Shown here in pieces: positions 11,931 through 23,671 of a stretch of DNA of 64,000 nucleotides. The position numbers and the translations under genes were made by a program. This DNA comes from Lytechinus variegatus. Its lineage: Eukaryota; Echinodermata; Echinoidea; Temnopleuroida; Toxopneustidae. The DNA is taken from contig NC_054740.1 of assembly GCF_018143015.1 (NCBI RefSeq), positions 13,040,640 through 13,104,639 of the forward strand, in the 5' to 3' direction. Numbering within the stretch: the stretch's first letter is position 1; the number at the start of each line of letters is the position of its first letter. Under the pieces are notes generated by a model. The model was not told the DNA's origin. It did no database searches and saw only the letters and a program-made list of their open reading frames with translations.

Positions 11931-13575
11931 TAGTAGATTAAGACTGAATTTGATGTTTTACTTTTTTCAATTTCGTTTTATCCATGCCATGTTTCCCATC
12001 ATGTACTCATCTCCACTATCAAATACGAGGACACCTATGCTACTTGCTCAAATGTTTTATGAATAGTGAATGAATACGTATTCATTGTATCATAACTTAA
12101 TAATTCAACGAATGAGTATGAATTCGAATTTTACCAAAAATATGATAGTTAAAAGAGGACTAGGAAAAGGAAGGGAATGGGAAGGGGAAAAATGAGAAAG
12201 AGATTACGAATGGAAAAGGAGAAACGGAACATAAGAGAAAACCAGAAAAATAATAAAAAATAACCTTCACACCTCCAAAGTCATGTGTTGATTGCTTCAG
12301 TGCAAACAAAAATGAATGGGAATAAAGCATAAATTTAACATGACCTTGAAGAAGTAGGAAGTCAAACATTTAATTTTTCTGATAAAACATATTGCCTTGC
12401 ATTAGAAAACAGTAGGAACATATCTAATTCTCTGAACACTTGAATTAATGCATTCCTATATACACATCAAAACATGCTACGAGTCACGTTTGTGCGCATC
12501 TTGATTTGCGCATATTTTACACCTTGCGCACTGACGTCACAATGAATGGACAGGTGATTAATCAGCTGCAGGTATGAGCCAATTTACTTACTATGCACTC
12601 TAACTAACAAATCCAATATTTTATTTTATGAAGCTAATAAATGATATAAACTGGAATTACTCCATAGACCAATTCCTAAAAATACTTCTACAAATTCAGA
12701 AAACTTTACTCTGTAGTGCTGGAAAGAATAATGAATATTACCACAAGTTTGAATAAATGGTAGAGTGGTTTCAAATTTTTACTCACACAGATACTAATCA
12801 TTTGGCGTATTTTTGTAGTTTTAAATTTTGCTCTAATAAAAGTGCTGACAGTTTGAAAACAAGCACATGAACCCCTATTTTTTAATGTTTGCACCTCTTA
12901 GTTATATGATTTCCTCTACAAATTCAAAGTTTGGTGAAAATGACATGGGTTTTGAATAAAGTGCAGCATTTATTGTATTTCTTAAGTTTGTTATTAAAAT
13001 CTCAGTCTCACAGACTGGGTTTTGGTATCTTTCACATAATTTTAAAGAACTGACAGTGCTGTTTAGATTTCAAAGAGCAAACAAATAGCAATGTGAATAG
13101 ATTCTACATCTTGAGCATACAATTATTAACTATATTTCAAAATTTGATGAAATTTTCATAGATTTTGACTGAGTAATAGAGGTTTAAACTGATTGTATTT
13201 ATCGCGTGAAGTCGAAAAAGGCCATTTTTTTAATGCGCAATTCTTAAAAACATCCATTTGGGTAAAGTTTGAAGCTCTATAGTAGAAAATCAAGCACATT
13301 GACCCACATTATATTTTGCAGATTTAGAATATTCAGGTGTTATATTATCTCTGTGTAAAGTTTGGTAAAAATGACATGGATTTCACTTTAACTGTGGAAC
13401 ATCCTTACAATGTAAATTCAACAAAAACAAAACTAATAGTTTTAGTTAGCCTCATATAGACAAAGAATTCAATTCCAACAATACTTTGCCTGAGAATGTT
13501 GAAGTAATGTGATAAATCTGCAACATTAGGGTTAATACAAATTATTTACAGATAACGTGTGAATACCGTGGCAGA
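11931..13575. other. Interior of composite, no assigned gene
   Basis: AT-rich DNA. A purine-rich tract lies at 12145-12245. A perfect CRE (TGACGTCA) is at 12532-12539, followed by CAATGAATGGACAGG. AAAGTTTGG plus AAAATGACATGG occur twice (about 12925 and 13360), suggesting an old duplication. Confidence 0.5.
12532..12539. promoter_or_regulatory. CRE palindrome TGACGTCA
   Basis: A perfect CREB/ATF consensus, preceded by TTGCGCAC repeats (GTGCGCATC, TTTGCGCAT, CTTGCGCAC). It could be a promoter remnant of the composite, but no transcript start can be defined. Confidence 0.3.
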
Positions 13576-13800
13576 TTGAATCATCATATTACCACGATTA
13601 CAAATTTTTCAGGTGTATACTCGCTATTAATAGTTATCAATGGCACCAGTGGTTTTTTTTTCTCTTTCCGTAAAATGCCCCGAACGTATTGGTGATCATA
13701 ACCAAAATTGTATGGTACATGTTTGTTGTGTATGAGGTTCAGCTCTTTTTTATGTACTACTGTACATTCAGTATCAACATCAGATAAGAGAATTGGCTGA
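13576..13800 (-). pseudogene. Exon-like open stretch inside the composite
   Basis: On the minus strand, TTTTTTCTGTTTTCAG is a good acceptor, followed by an open frame: CCAATTCTC onward gives PILLSDVDTECTVVHKKELN, then HNKHVPYNFGYDHQYVRG, a Lys-rich stretch and TINSEYTPEKF before a stop. Residue composition looks like protein. No family is recognised. It might be the remaining piece of the composite's own gene or of a captured one. Confidence 0.3.
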
Positions 13801-14011
13801 AAACAGAAAAAATGACTTACATAAAATCGTAAGTAATGTAATGAAGAAAATGATATAATTATGAAACGATTATATGAACTAAAAAAAATAGTCCAGTCGA
13901 TTTCAGAATGAAAATGCAGGAAGATAAAGAACCAACAGCAATCCATGAACCTTCTTGTGTTATTGCATTACACACCATTAAACATGTTACTGTTAACACA
14001 TTCACACCCTC

Positions 14012-14300
14012 ACACACACACACACACACAAATCCTAATTTGTTTGTAGTTAGCAAGGCAATTTCTCCAGTCTCGTAACCCGGGCAGGTGGGAGCAGGTT
14101 GCCCCCCCCCCCCCGGCGGATTTCACTGGGAGAAAAAAAGGAGGAAGTGAAAAGGGAAAAGAAAAGAAAAGGAAGAAAAAAGGGAGGGAAAGTGAAAGAA
14201 AAGGGGAATAGAGGAAGGGGAGAAAAGGGAAAGAAGAACATAAAACAGGGAAAACAAAATGAAATTTGGGAAAAGGAAAGAAAAACTCATGAGAAAAATA
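14012..14300. repeat. (CA)n microsatellite, C tract and purine-rich tract
   Basis: CACACA repeats at 14012-14031 are followed by a 13-base C run near 14102 and a strongly purine-rich strand (AAAAGGGAAAAG words) to about 14300. The open frames on both strands are products of this low complexity. Confidence 0.7.
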
Positions 14301-14585
14301 AATCATCGTGAAATACTACTAGGCTAACCATGTTTGGTAAAAAAGTCAAATAAATGACAAATTGAACATAAAAGAAAAAGAAAGAGGCAAAAAAAAGCGG
14401 AAACGAAGGTAAAATGGAATGAGCCAAAAGCTAAATTTGAAAATGAAAAGGGACAAGAAAAAAAGGGGACTTAAAACAGGACCGGTCTGCGGATGATTAA
14501 AAACAAAGAACGGGAAGAAAAATTGATGCCATATAAGTGATCTATTATAAACTTCATCAATTTAATGCAGTAATGGTCGAAACCA

Positions 14586-15349
14586 GGGCTCCGTAACACA
14601 AAGGCTAGCAATTAAAGGACAAGTCCACCCCAACAAAAACTTGATTTGAATAAAAAGAGAAAAATTCAACAAGCATAACACTCAAAATTTCATCAAAATC
14701 GGATGTAAAATAAGAAAGTTATGACATTTTAAAGTTTCGCTTATTTCTAACAAAACAGTGATATGAACGAGCCAGTTGCATCCAAATGAGAGAGTTGATG
14801 ATGTCACTCACTCACTATTTCTTTTGTTTTTTATTGTTTGAAATATGAAATATTTTGATTTTCTCGTCATTGTCATGTGAAATAAAGTTTCATTCCTCCC
14901 TGAACACATGGAATTCCATTATTTTAACATTTTGTGCGTCAGGCAAGGAGGTCCTAATCATCATATTCGTAAAAATTGAAATATTGTATAATTCAAACAA
15001 TAAAAAACAAAAGAAATAGTGAGTGAGTGACATCATCGACTCTCTCATTTGGATGTAACTGGCTCGTTCATATAAATATTTTGTTAAAAATAAGCGAAAC
15101 TTTGAAATGTCATAACTTTCTTATTTTACATCCGATTTTGATGAAATCTTCAGCATTGTGCTTGTCTGATTTTTCTCTATTGATTCAAATCAACATTTTT
15201 CTGAGGTGGACTTGACCTTTAATCGCTAAATGAAATGGCATATCAAGATCATCGTTGCATGCGCATTTTGCTCCCTAGACTGATGAGAACCAATCAGAAT
15301 TGTTCTTTCAAATTAGCGATTAATCGCTAATCTTTGTGTTACAGAGCCC
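14586..15349. mobile_element. Palindromic MITE (GGGCTC ends) split by a TTAA MITE
   Basis: The left end GGGCTCCGTAACACAAAG and the right end, complement GGGCTCTGTAACACAAAG, form long inverted ends. The right arm contains intact GCGATTAATCGC, while the left arm reads GCAATTAA, then the inserted element, then TTAATCGC. Without the insertion the element is about 160 bases. Confidence 0.8.
14616..15218. mobile_element. piggyBac-type MITE, copy 1
   Basis: The ends AGGACAAGTCCACC and GGTGGACTTGACCT are inverted and flanked by TTAA on both sides (14612-14615, 15219-15222). Inner flanks are complementary over hundreds of bases (CATCGGATTTTG/CAAAATCGG words), so the whole can fold. TTAA target duplication is the hallmark of piggyBac transposases. 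No coding capacity. Confidence 0.88.
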
Positions 15350-15929
15350 TAGACAAATAAAGTCCTAGGCTAAGGTCTAGACACATCCTCCTATATATGT
15401 AATATATCCTTACCTATTAAGTAAAGCTTTACGCAGGCAAGAGTTATCGTAAAAAGTTTCTTAATGTCTACAATCTCAAAACCTACGGGGACTTTGCCCC
15501 AGACCTCATGCAGCAGAGGCTGCATGAGGTCTGGAGGTTACCCTTTGGAGGTTACAGATGGAGATCTGTAACCTCCAAAGGGCCCTATAACGGGGCCCCT
15601 ATATGGACCTTCCTGCATTGAGCTTTATGTTGAAGCACTGGCGTATATGGGGTGCGGGGCTTGGTTCCACAGCCAAGGTTGGAAGAAAATAAGATGACAA
15701 GGACAGGAAATTAATTGTGGGAAAATGAAATAATTATGATATATAATAAATTATTTTGATATATAATGTAAAAAAACTATCGCATAATTAGAATTTCATT
15801 TCAATTGGCCATTGGCAACAATTTCCCATATTTGCTATATGTGCCACCTCAAAATATTTGGTTTATTACGCCACTGCGTTGAAGTAATGTGTTGCGTTAA
15901 TGGTATACCTTGGATTTTTTCTATAAGGT
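15350..15929. other. Spacer with a short hairpin
   Basis: No gene. Around 15502-15585, CAGACCTCATGCAGC and its complement, then TGGAGGTTACAGATG and its complement, form two adjacent perfect hairpins. They read as repeated folded words of unknown origin. Confidence 0.5.
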
Positions 15930-16910
15930 TTAAAATGGCCTTATTATATTTAGATCAAGGAACAAGAGATTGCCCCATGACCTACCACATACATGTATTA
16001 TAATTGATAATCTTGTAATTTCTAATTTGAAGAATATAAAGTTTCTTGGAGTTACTTTTAATGAGCTCATGGATTGGAGCATACACATATCAGAAATTTG
16101 TAAATCTTTATCTAAATATGGTGGTATCAAATTGAAATTCATTTTACCTTCTAATGTTTTAAATATCCTTTATACTAGCCTTATCTTGCCACATCTGAAT
16201 TATTGTAACTATATTTGGGGTAATACATACAAGTCACGCCTTCTAAAGCCATATATCCTACAAAAAAATCAATCCGGTTAATTGCAAAGTCCCATATGCA
16301 AAATGCTAGTAAACCCCTTTTCAAAAAGATGAATATCTTACCTCTCCATGAACTAATTACTTTAAATATTCTAATCTTTATGTACTCAGTTAAAAATCAC
16401 ATTTTTCCATTGAAGTATTGCAATATTTTTTCACTCAATTCAAATGTTCATTCTTATGCTACTAGACAAAAAGATAATTTCCATGTTCCGAAAGTGAGAC
16501 TTACTTCTTCTTTAAATTCACTAGCATTAGTCGGTATAAAAAATGGAATCAACTCTTAATTTCACTTAAAAGATTGTTCAACTGTTTCCTGTTTCAAAAA
16601 AATGTGTAGGGCCCACTTAATGGAAAATCTATAAAATTACCAGGGTTTGTGTGTGTAAGTGTATGACGCTGCGTGTGTGTGTATGTTTATACACTTATGT
16701 ATCTGCTGATAAAATTTGTGTTTTCTTAGTTTTCTGTTTCTGATATTATGTCTATGCTATATTGTTTTGGGGCCATTCTCTACAAGCAGTTTGCTTTTTT
16801 TATGGTCCTAGCCATATTGTGTACCATTTGTTGCATAATTATGTACACTGTTTGATTAGTATATACACATTTTTATGGTTGAATAAAATTGAATTGAATC
16901 GAATTTATAT
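15930..16910 (+). mobile_element. LINE 3' end: RT C-terminal fragment and 3' UTR
   Basis: The frame from 15970 contains IKFLGVTFNELMDWSIHISE and LILPHLNYCNYIWGNTYK, the end of a reverse transcriptase domain of the jockey/CR1-like LINE group (KFLGV and YCNYIWG are the landmarks). The frame shifts near 16281 and continues at 16296-16559 with HSYATRQKDNFHVPK, a typical C-terminal tail. A 3' UTR of about 340 bases ends in (ATTGA)n at 16888-16910. It is 5'-truncated and frameshifted, hence inactive. Confidence 0.82.
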
Positions 16911-17075
16911 AAAGAGGTAACAAGGGTTCCGGCCCGGATCCCACCCGCATATCACTAGCACACAGATTGAAGGGTTCTACAACTAAGAACAAAAAGAAAA
17001 GGATAGGAAAAGAAAGGATTTCATTCCAGCGTTCTAGCCCAATTTGGACGCCCCACATTGGGGGAGTCGGCCGAC

Positions 17076-17646
17076 CGGGGGGGGGGGGGGTGCCCGACTA
17101 CTTAAAGTGTCAGTTAAGTGTCATTTATGCACAAGTGAACTATTCAAAATATTTTCCTGTTGATTTAAGTTTGTTACCTTGCCAGCTGATCTAGCTAAAT
17201 TTGGGAGGGGGCGGGGTTTTGGGGGCGTCTGCCGGGGGCGCCCCACCACTTAAAGTGTCAGTTAAGTGTCATTCATGCACAAGTGAACTATGCCGAACAT
17301 TTTCCTGTTGGTTTCAAGTGGTTACCTTTCCAGCTGATCTAGCTCAATTTGGGGCCCCCAATTGGGGGCGTCTGCCGGGGGTGTCCCACCACTTAAAGTG
17401 TCAGTTAAGTGTCATTCATGTACAAGTGAACTATGCCGATTTTTTTCCTGTTGGTTTTAGGTGGTTACCTTTCCAGCTGAGCTAGCTCATTTTTGGCCCT
17501 CTTTTAAGGGCCCCTACGGCCACACCCACCACTTAGGACACGGCAGACGCCCCATTCATTGCACTGTGTGATATGGGGAATAGCTTCATTAACATGAAAA
17601 TTGTCTACCTTTTCAGCTATGCTGACCCCTCCTTGCTCCCGTACTA
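17076..17646. repeat. 140-bp repeat array, right arm of composite (inverted)
   Basis: Three complementary copies of the left-arm unit (CCAGCTGATCTAGCTCAATT landmark) are followed by the inverted unique end that matches 10380-10520. Segment 17190-17646 is close to a full reverse complement of 10380-10830. A G/C homopolymer tract marks its inner edge near 17080. Confidence 0.82.
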
Positions 17647-17649
17647 GAA

Positions 17650-19185
17650 GTGCGAGCTGAAAAGGTTTCACATTTCCACATAAAGAATGTAAAATTTTAA
17701 TCAATTTTTGTAATCGTGAACAGGATAGCTATATAACTGAACAATAATTGATGCCCTAAAAACGGGACACTTTATTCATGTTTTGTAAATCATGAAAAGA
17801 ATGAGTAATAGGGGATCTTCCTACATTAATAATGCGAGCAGAAAATTTGTAATATTGTGATCTCAAACTGGATAATAATTTAAATAGAGAACAAGTTGAG
17901 TATCTGAATAAACATGCGCGCGGATGTTTCATTTTTAGACCTAAAATCTAGGCATTCTAAATACATCTTTTTTCATGAAACGAGCGCGAACTTAAACTAT
18001 TTGATATTACGATCTGAAAAAAAAGAGTCAATTTCAGCTGCTCTATATTTCAAGCACTTTGTCATGGAAGGAAAATTGTGAGGTGGACAAGGATTGCACT
18101 TAATAAAGAGCTGATATTTCTCTTTATTATTACTTTGAGTTTTAACATCGGACCGGACATCCTTAGGACATGCATAAGAAAATGAGGACTCTCTTCCTAT
18201 TCATCTTACTAAGCGCGAGATGAAACAAAAGGGACAATTTAATTATTAAATCAATATCTTATTCATTAATGCCTACTGAGGGCGCGAAATTTGATGATAT
18301 CATTGCCTGAAAACTGGACATTCCAAGCACTTTTATAATTATAAATAGGATGCATCAATTAATATACTTTTTTGAGTAATTTTTGTTTCTTGTGTGTTTC
18401 CATGGAATTTTTCACTGTCTACGATACCCCTGCCACCCCTCCATGCCAACATAAGTAGCGCATCTAATTTTGTCTGAAGGAGAGCAGCAATAGACATTTC
18501 TACTTTGATCGGTGAACAGGCTTCGTCCTACAACATCGTTGGAGTAAACTAAACTACACTAAACTTTTAACCATTAGTGCGAGCGCAAATTACGAGCCAA
18601 TTTTTTTTTTATACACTGTCATGAAAATTTTAGTAGTTTGTTGTGTAATCAATATTGAGACATAAATCTCGCCAATCAAAATGCGAGCTAGCCGATACGT
18701 TTTGACAATCAGACCTAAAAGAGATATTGTGAAAACTTTATGGAATACACGAAAATAATAGGTACCTGATAAATCAAAATTTGCGGGCGCGCAGCGCAAA
18801 CAGAAAACGTTAATATTCAGACCTTAAAACTGACATTTTTACAGAGCACTTTTTAACAATCAATTTGTAATCACACAAATTAATGAAAGATCGATTTCCG
18901 AGGTGAAATATGTTTTATATACTGACTTCCAATCTTGATTTTTAATTCCATATTGAACAAGATATGAAAATCACCTAACAGGCAGTGCGAGCGCGAAGCG
19001 CGAGCAAAAATTTTATGTAGTGACATGAAAGATTCTTGTTATTTTTCAAGTCTATCCCTCGTGTTATTTTATTCACTCGTCTTCTTCTTTTTTCTCTTCT
19101 CTTTTCCCTCCTTTTTTCCTTTTTTACTTTTTTGCTCAACCAATAGGGGACCGGGACCCCTCGGGCCCCCAAGGATCCGCCTATG
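17650..19185 (+). mobile_element. GCGAGC element copy B, right part
   Basis: It resumes in GTGCGAGCTGAAAAGG and proceeds like the other copies, with more decayed motifs (several reduced to GCGAGC alone). It ends in a pyrimidine-rich tract and AAGGATCCGCCTATG. The junction with 10379 across the composite is seamless once one GAA is removed. Confidence 0.72.
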
Positions 19186-19199
19186 TGAAAGGAAAAAAA

Positions 19200-19370
19200 A
19201 GAGTGAAAGCCACGGGTCATGTCCACTGCGTCCAATACCACTTCGTCCAATGGCCATTTCGTCTAATACCGTTTATTGCAATATCATTTCGACAAATAGT
19301 CAGTTTGTCGAACCTCTTCGTACAAAAGTCACTTCGTCGACGGAACCGTTTCCTCAAATAGCTACATTGT
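19200..19370 (+). repeat. Short tandem repeat (TTCGTCCAATACCA type)
   Basis: Loose 16-20-base units built from TTCGTCCAATGGCCA and TTTCGTCTAATACC occur several times between 19220 and 19345, with decaying similarity. Non-coding minisatellite. Confidence 0.55.
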
Positions 19371-19396
19371 AGAAGAGTAGATCCACATTGCCTAAG

Positions 19397-21175
19397 CAGG
19401 GACGGATCCAGCCTTCGCCAATAGGGGGGGGGGGGCGGAATTTTTCTGCCATATTTTCCGCGATCGGCCGCTCGAAGATGAAGGGGGTAGTCCTTTAAGT
19501 CACTTTTTAGCTTTATTCTTTAAATCAACACAATTATACAATATCATAATCCTTATTTCATAATGCGAGCGCGAAGCGTGAGCAATTTTTTTTTTAATTG
19601 CATGTATTTTTTCCTAAAATTTGAACATTCTGGAAAAAAAATGTGCCTGCAATAATTACTACAAATGCGAAGCGCGAGCAAAAATTTTTAAAACACGTTT
19701 TGAACTGATCGGAAAGGTAGGCCTACCTGTTAAAGGCTGCTTGCAGTTAGCCATGAGGACGTTACATTTCAACAATCAAATAATGCGAGCCCGAAGCGCG
19801 AGCTGAAACATTTTGACATTTCTACATAAAGAGTGGAAAATTTCAATCAATTTTTGTAGTCATGAACAGGATAGCTACATAACTGAACAATTGATGCGAG
19901 TGCGAAGCGCGAGCGGAAAAATTTAAGTTTTAGACCTAGAACGGGTCACTCTATTCATGTCTTGTAAATCATGGAAAGGATGAGTAAGAGGGGATCTTCC
20001 TACATTAATAATGCGAGCGCAAAGCGCGAGCAGAAAATGTTTGTATACGTTTTGAACTGATCGAAAAGTGCCTTTTTATGGACTGCTTGCACTTAGCCAT
20101 GAAGATGTTACATATCTCAACAATCAAATAATGCGATCGCGAAGCGCGACAGGAAATATTCGAGATTTAGACCTAGAACGAGACACTCTTCATGTTTTGT
20201 AAATCATGAAAGGGGGATCTTCCTACATTAATAATTCGAGCACAAAGTGCGAGCAGAAAATTTTTGATATTGTGATCTGAAACTGGATAACTGAACGAAA
20301 ATGCGCGCGCGTGTTTCAGATTTAGACCTAGAATATTTGAAATTCCGATCTGAAAAAGGGGGTCAATTTCAGCTTTATATTTCATACACTTTGTAGGAAA
20401 ATTGTAAGGTGGATATAAATCACACTTTATAAAGACCTGATATTTTTTCATTATTACTTTGAGTTTGAGACATAGGACCGTGACATCCTTAGAACATGTT
20501 ATCATATGAATATGATGACTATATTATATCTTCCTATTCATCTTGCTGAGCGCGAGATTAAACAAATGGGACAATTCAATTATCAAATTGATATCTTGAG
20601 GGCCCTTTTTTATTATGAATAGGATGCATCAGTAATCAGTTGATATATTTTTAACCATTAATGCGAGCGCAAATCGCGAGCAGAAATTTTTGATAAGCTG
20701 TCATGAAAAGGGGATAGTTTATTATATAATCAATATTGAGACATACATAACCCGCCAATCAAAATGCAGGCATGGCAGTGCTGCAGCTGCTAGCTGATAC
20801 GTTTTGACAATCAGACCTGAAAAGGGATAGTTTGAAAATTTCATGATATACATGAAAATAATAGGTACCTGATAAATAAAAAAAAATCGTGAGCGCGCAG
20901 CGCGAGCGGAAAATGTTAATATTCAGACCATAAAACTTACATTTTTACAGAGCACTTTTTAAAAATCAATTTGTAATCACACAAATGAATGAAAGATCGA
21001 TTTCCGATGAGAAATATGTTTTTTGTATATTGACTTCCAAACTTGATATTTATGCTCCATGTTGAACAAGACATGTGAATCACTTAACAGGCAATGCGAG
21101 CGCAAAGCGCGAGCGAAAATTTTATATAGTGACATTAAATATTTTTTTCCAAGTCTTCTTCATCTTATTTTATTC
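19397..21175 (+). mobile_element. GCGAGC element, copy C
   Basis: It starts CAGGGACGGATCCAGCC and a G run. It holds about 14 motifs, including GCGAGCGCGAAGCGTGAGC and GAGTGCGAAGCGCGAGC. The 3' end is truncated in the pyrimidine tract, with no GGATCCGCC terminus. Confidence 0.7.
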
Positions 21176-21844
21176 AGAAGTATCCTTGCTTCGCGTGCAT
21201 GGAAAAGGAAAAGTCCCACTTCTAGCTTTCATCACCCCTTTCACATTTTGAGCTTTATTTTTCTTTGTATTATCTAAGAAATATCAGAATTAGGGCAGGT
21301 TAAAGTTTCAGAGAAATTTATAGAATTCAGAACTTGCAATTCGCGGGAAGAGATCCCTGCATGTATTAGCGTTCTACAGTCTGCTTTGCGAGTTAAAGAA
21401 ATTCGATGTGGTTTAAGTTTTTACAATCAAATCTGATGTGACTAAGGTAGGTATTTTATATCACTTTTGTTCTCATTTTTTTAAACAAAACCTCTTAGCT
21501 TTCGCGTTTCCCGCCGTAAAAAGAATTATTTTGAATTCCTAAATCTTTTCCCATTTTGTAAGCGCTCATCTTTTCTTTTGAAAACAGGTTTTGTTTTTAA
21601 TCACAGGAAGTCAATTGAATTCGTGTTGATTAGGGTATTAGGGACGAAAGAGACGTCTTAATTTAATTGAATTTTGATGAGATATCTCAAATTTTGCGCT
21701 CTGCGAGGAGGGAGGACGCCCCCCCTCCCTGCACCCTCCCCATAGGGAGTGCGCTTCGCTCGTTCTGAAAATGTTTGCACGCTTTGCGTGCACTTACCGC
21801 CCCCTCCAAAATTAAATCCTGGCTACACAGTTGTTCCAGATGCA
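21176..21844. other. Spacer with CGCTTCGCTCG repeat fragment
   Basis: No gene. Positions 21690-21820 carry GCGCTCTGCGAGGAGGGAGG and GTGCGCTTCGCTCG, a fragment of another dispersed GC-rich repeat. Confidence 0.4.
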
Positions 21845-22735
21845 TTCAATTTATAATCAATAAAATACTTGAAATGTCCCTTTTGTTTCATCTCGCACTT
21901 AGCAAGAGGAATAGGAAGACGGTCATCATTTTCATATGATGACATGTCCTAAGGATGTCGCAGTCCCGGTTCTACGTCAAAACTCAAAGTAATGAAACAT
22001 ATAAAAAAGCTTGAAATGTAGCTGACATTGACTCAGATCGGAATATCAAATAGCTCGCGCTCGCTTTGATTTTCATGATAAAAGATTATTTAGAATTCCT
22101 ATTCTAGGTCTAAATATGAAACACGCACGCGCATATTTATTCAGATACCCAACTTGTTCGCTAGACCTATAAAGCTATCCTGTTCACAATTACAAAAACT
22201 GAAATTGAATTTCCAATTCTTTATGCACAAATGTCAAAATCTTCAGCTCGCGCTTCGCACTCGCATTATTTGATTGTTGAAATATGTAACGTCTTCATGG
22301 CTAAGTGAAAGCAGTCCTTAACAGGTACCTTTCCGATAAGTTCGAAACGTATATGAACATTCTGCTCGAGCTTTGCGCTAGCATTATTAATTTAAGGAAG
22401 ATCCCAAATTACTCATCCTTCTCATGATTTACAAAACATCAATAGAGTGTCTCGCTCAGTAGGTCTAAATCTCGAATTTTTCTGCTCGCATGAATTGTTT
22501 AGTTATATTCTGTTTAAGTTACAAGTTACGAAAGTTACAAAATTTCTTTAGAATTTCCATTCTTTATTTGATATTGTAACGTCTTAATGGCTAACTGCAT
22601 GCAGTCTTTAACAGGTACCTTTTCAATCAGTTCATTTCTACTCGCGCTTCGCGTTCGTAGTAATTATTTATTCGCATACACATCTTTTTCAGGATAACAA
22701 ACATTGACCAGCCATTCTAAATATTCTTTTATCAT
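21845..22735 (-). mobile_element. GCGAGC element, copy D (inverted fragment)
   Basis: Complementary motifs (GCTCGCGCTTCGCACTCGC form near 22246-22264) and inter-motif text run in reverse. The fragment lacks both termini. It meets copy E at about 22735 in a head-to-head junction where TTTTCATGATAAAA text is present in both orientations. Confidence 0.6.
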
Positions 22736-23671
22736 GAAAATCAAAGCGAGCGCGAAGTGCGAGCTTAAACTATTTGATATTCCGATCTGAAAAGAGTTTT
22801 CAGCTCTATTTTTAAAGCACTTCCTATTCCTCTTGCTAAGAACGAAATGAAATAAAAGGACAATTTAATTATCAACTTAATATCTTTTTCGTTAATGCCT
22901 TATGAGAATGAGGGCGCGAAATCTGATAATATTATGGCCTGAAAACTGGACATTTTTTGTAATTATAAATAGGATGCATCAGTTAATATATTTTCAACCA
23001 TTAATGCGAGCGCGAATTGTGAGCCAAAATTTGTTATAAACTATGTAAAGTAATTTATGTTTTGAACAATAAAGATTGAAACAAAAACAACTTCCATGAA
23101 AAGGGGACTTTAAGTAATTTGTTGTACAATCAATATTGAGGCATACATAACTTGCCAATCAAGATGCGAGCGTGCAGCGCTAGCTGATACACTTTTGTTT
23201 TGACAATCAGACCTGAAAAGGGATATTTTGAAAACTTTATGGAATAAACGAAAATAACTGGTACCTGAAAATCAAAATTTGCGAGCGCGCAGCGCGAGCA
23301 GAAAATGTTTAATTCAGATAAAAAAAAACTGACGATTTTACAGAGCAGTTTTTAAAAATAAATTTGTTAGTCACATGAAATAATGAAAGTTCAGTTTCCG
23401 AGGTAATTTTTTTTGGATATTGACTTCACTTTAATGATATTTAACTCCATATTGAACAAGATATGAAATCACCTTAACAGGTAATGCGAGCGCGAGGCGC
23501 GAGCGAAAATCTTATACATTGACATGAAAGATTATTTTTTACTTTTATTTTATTCGTCTTCCTCCTCTTCTTCTTTCTCCTTTCTTTCCCCTCTTTTTTT
23601 TCTTTCTATCCCTTTTTTCCTTGTTTGCTCTGCCAATAGGGGGGGGGGGCTCGCCCCTGGATCCGCCTATG
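22736..23671 (+). mobile_element. GCGAGC element, copy E (3' half)
   Basis: It begins mid-element (AAAGCGAGCGCGAAGTGCGAGC) and runs to the standard pyrimidine tract, G run and CTGGATCCGCCTATG terminus. Several motifs are retained. Confidence 0.68.

Larger units (their letters stand above)
10380..17646. mobile_element. 7.27-kb composite element with inverted 140-bp-repeat arms
   Basis: The left end TAGAGCAGGAGCCAGGAGGG and right end (complement TAGTACGGGAGCAAGGAGGG) are inverted and continue as matching inverted sequence for about 450-550 bases. GAA is duplicated at the edges (10377-10379 and 17647-17649). Removing the element restores a normal GCGAGC motif. The arms are arrays of a ~140-bp repeat. 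The middle (about 11.9-17.1 kb) holds a CRE site, an exon-like minus-strand stretch, two nested MITEs and a LINE 3' end. No transposase was recognised. The alternative is two independent elements of the same family that happen to abut the host at matching points. Confidence 0.65.

Noticed and set aside
14010..14311. Frames on both strands of the CA/purine tract
   Set aside because: Both come from microsatellite and purine-rich low complexity.
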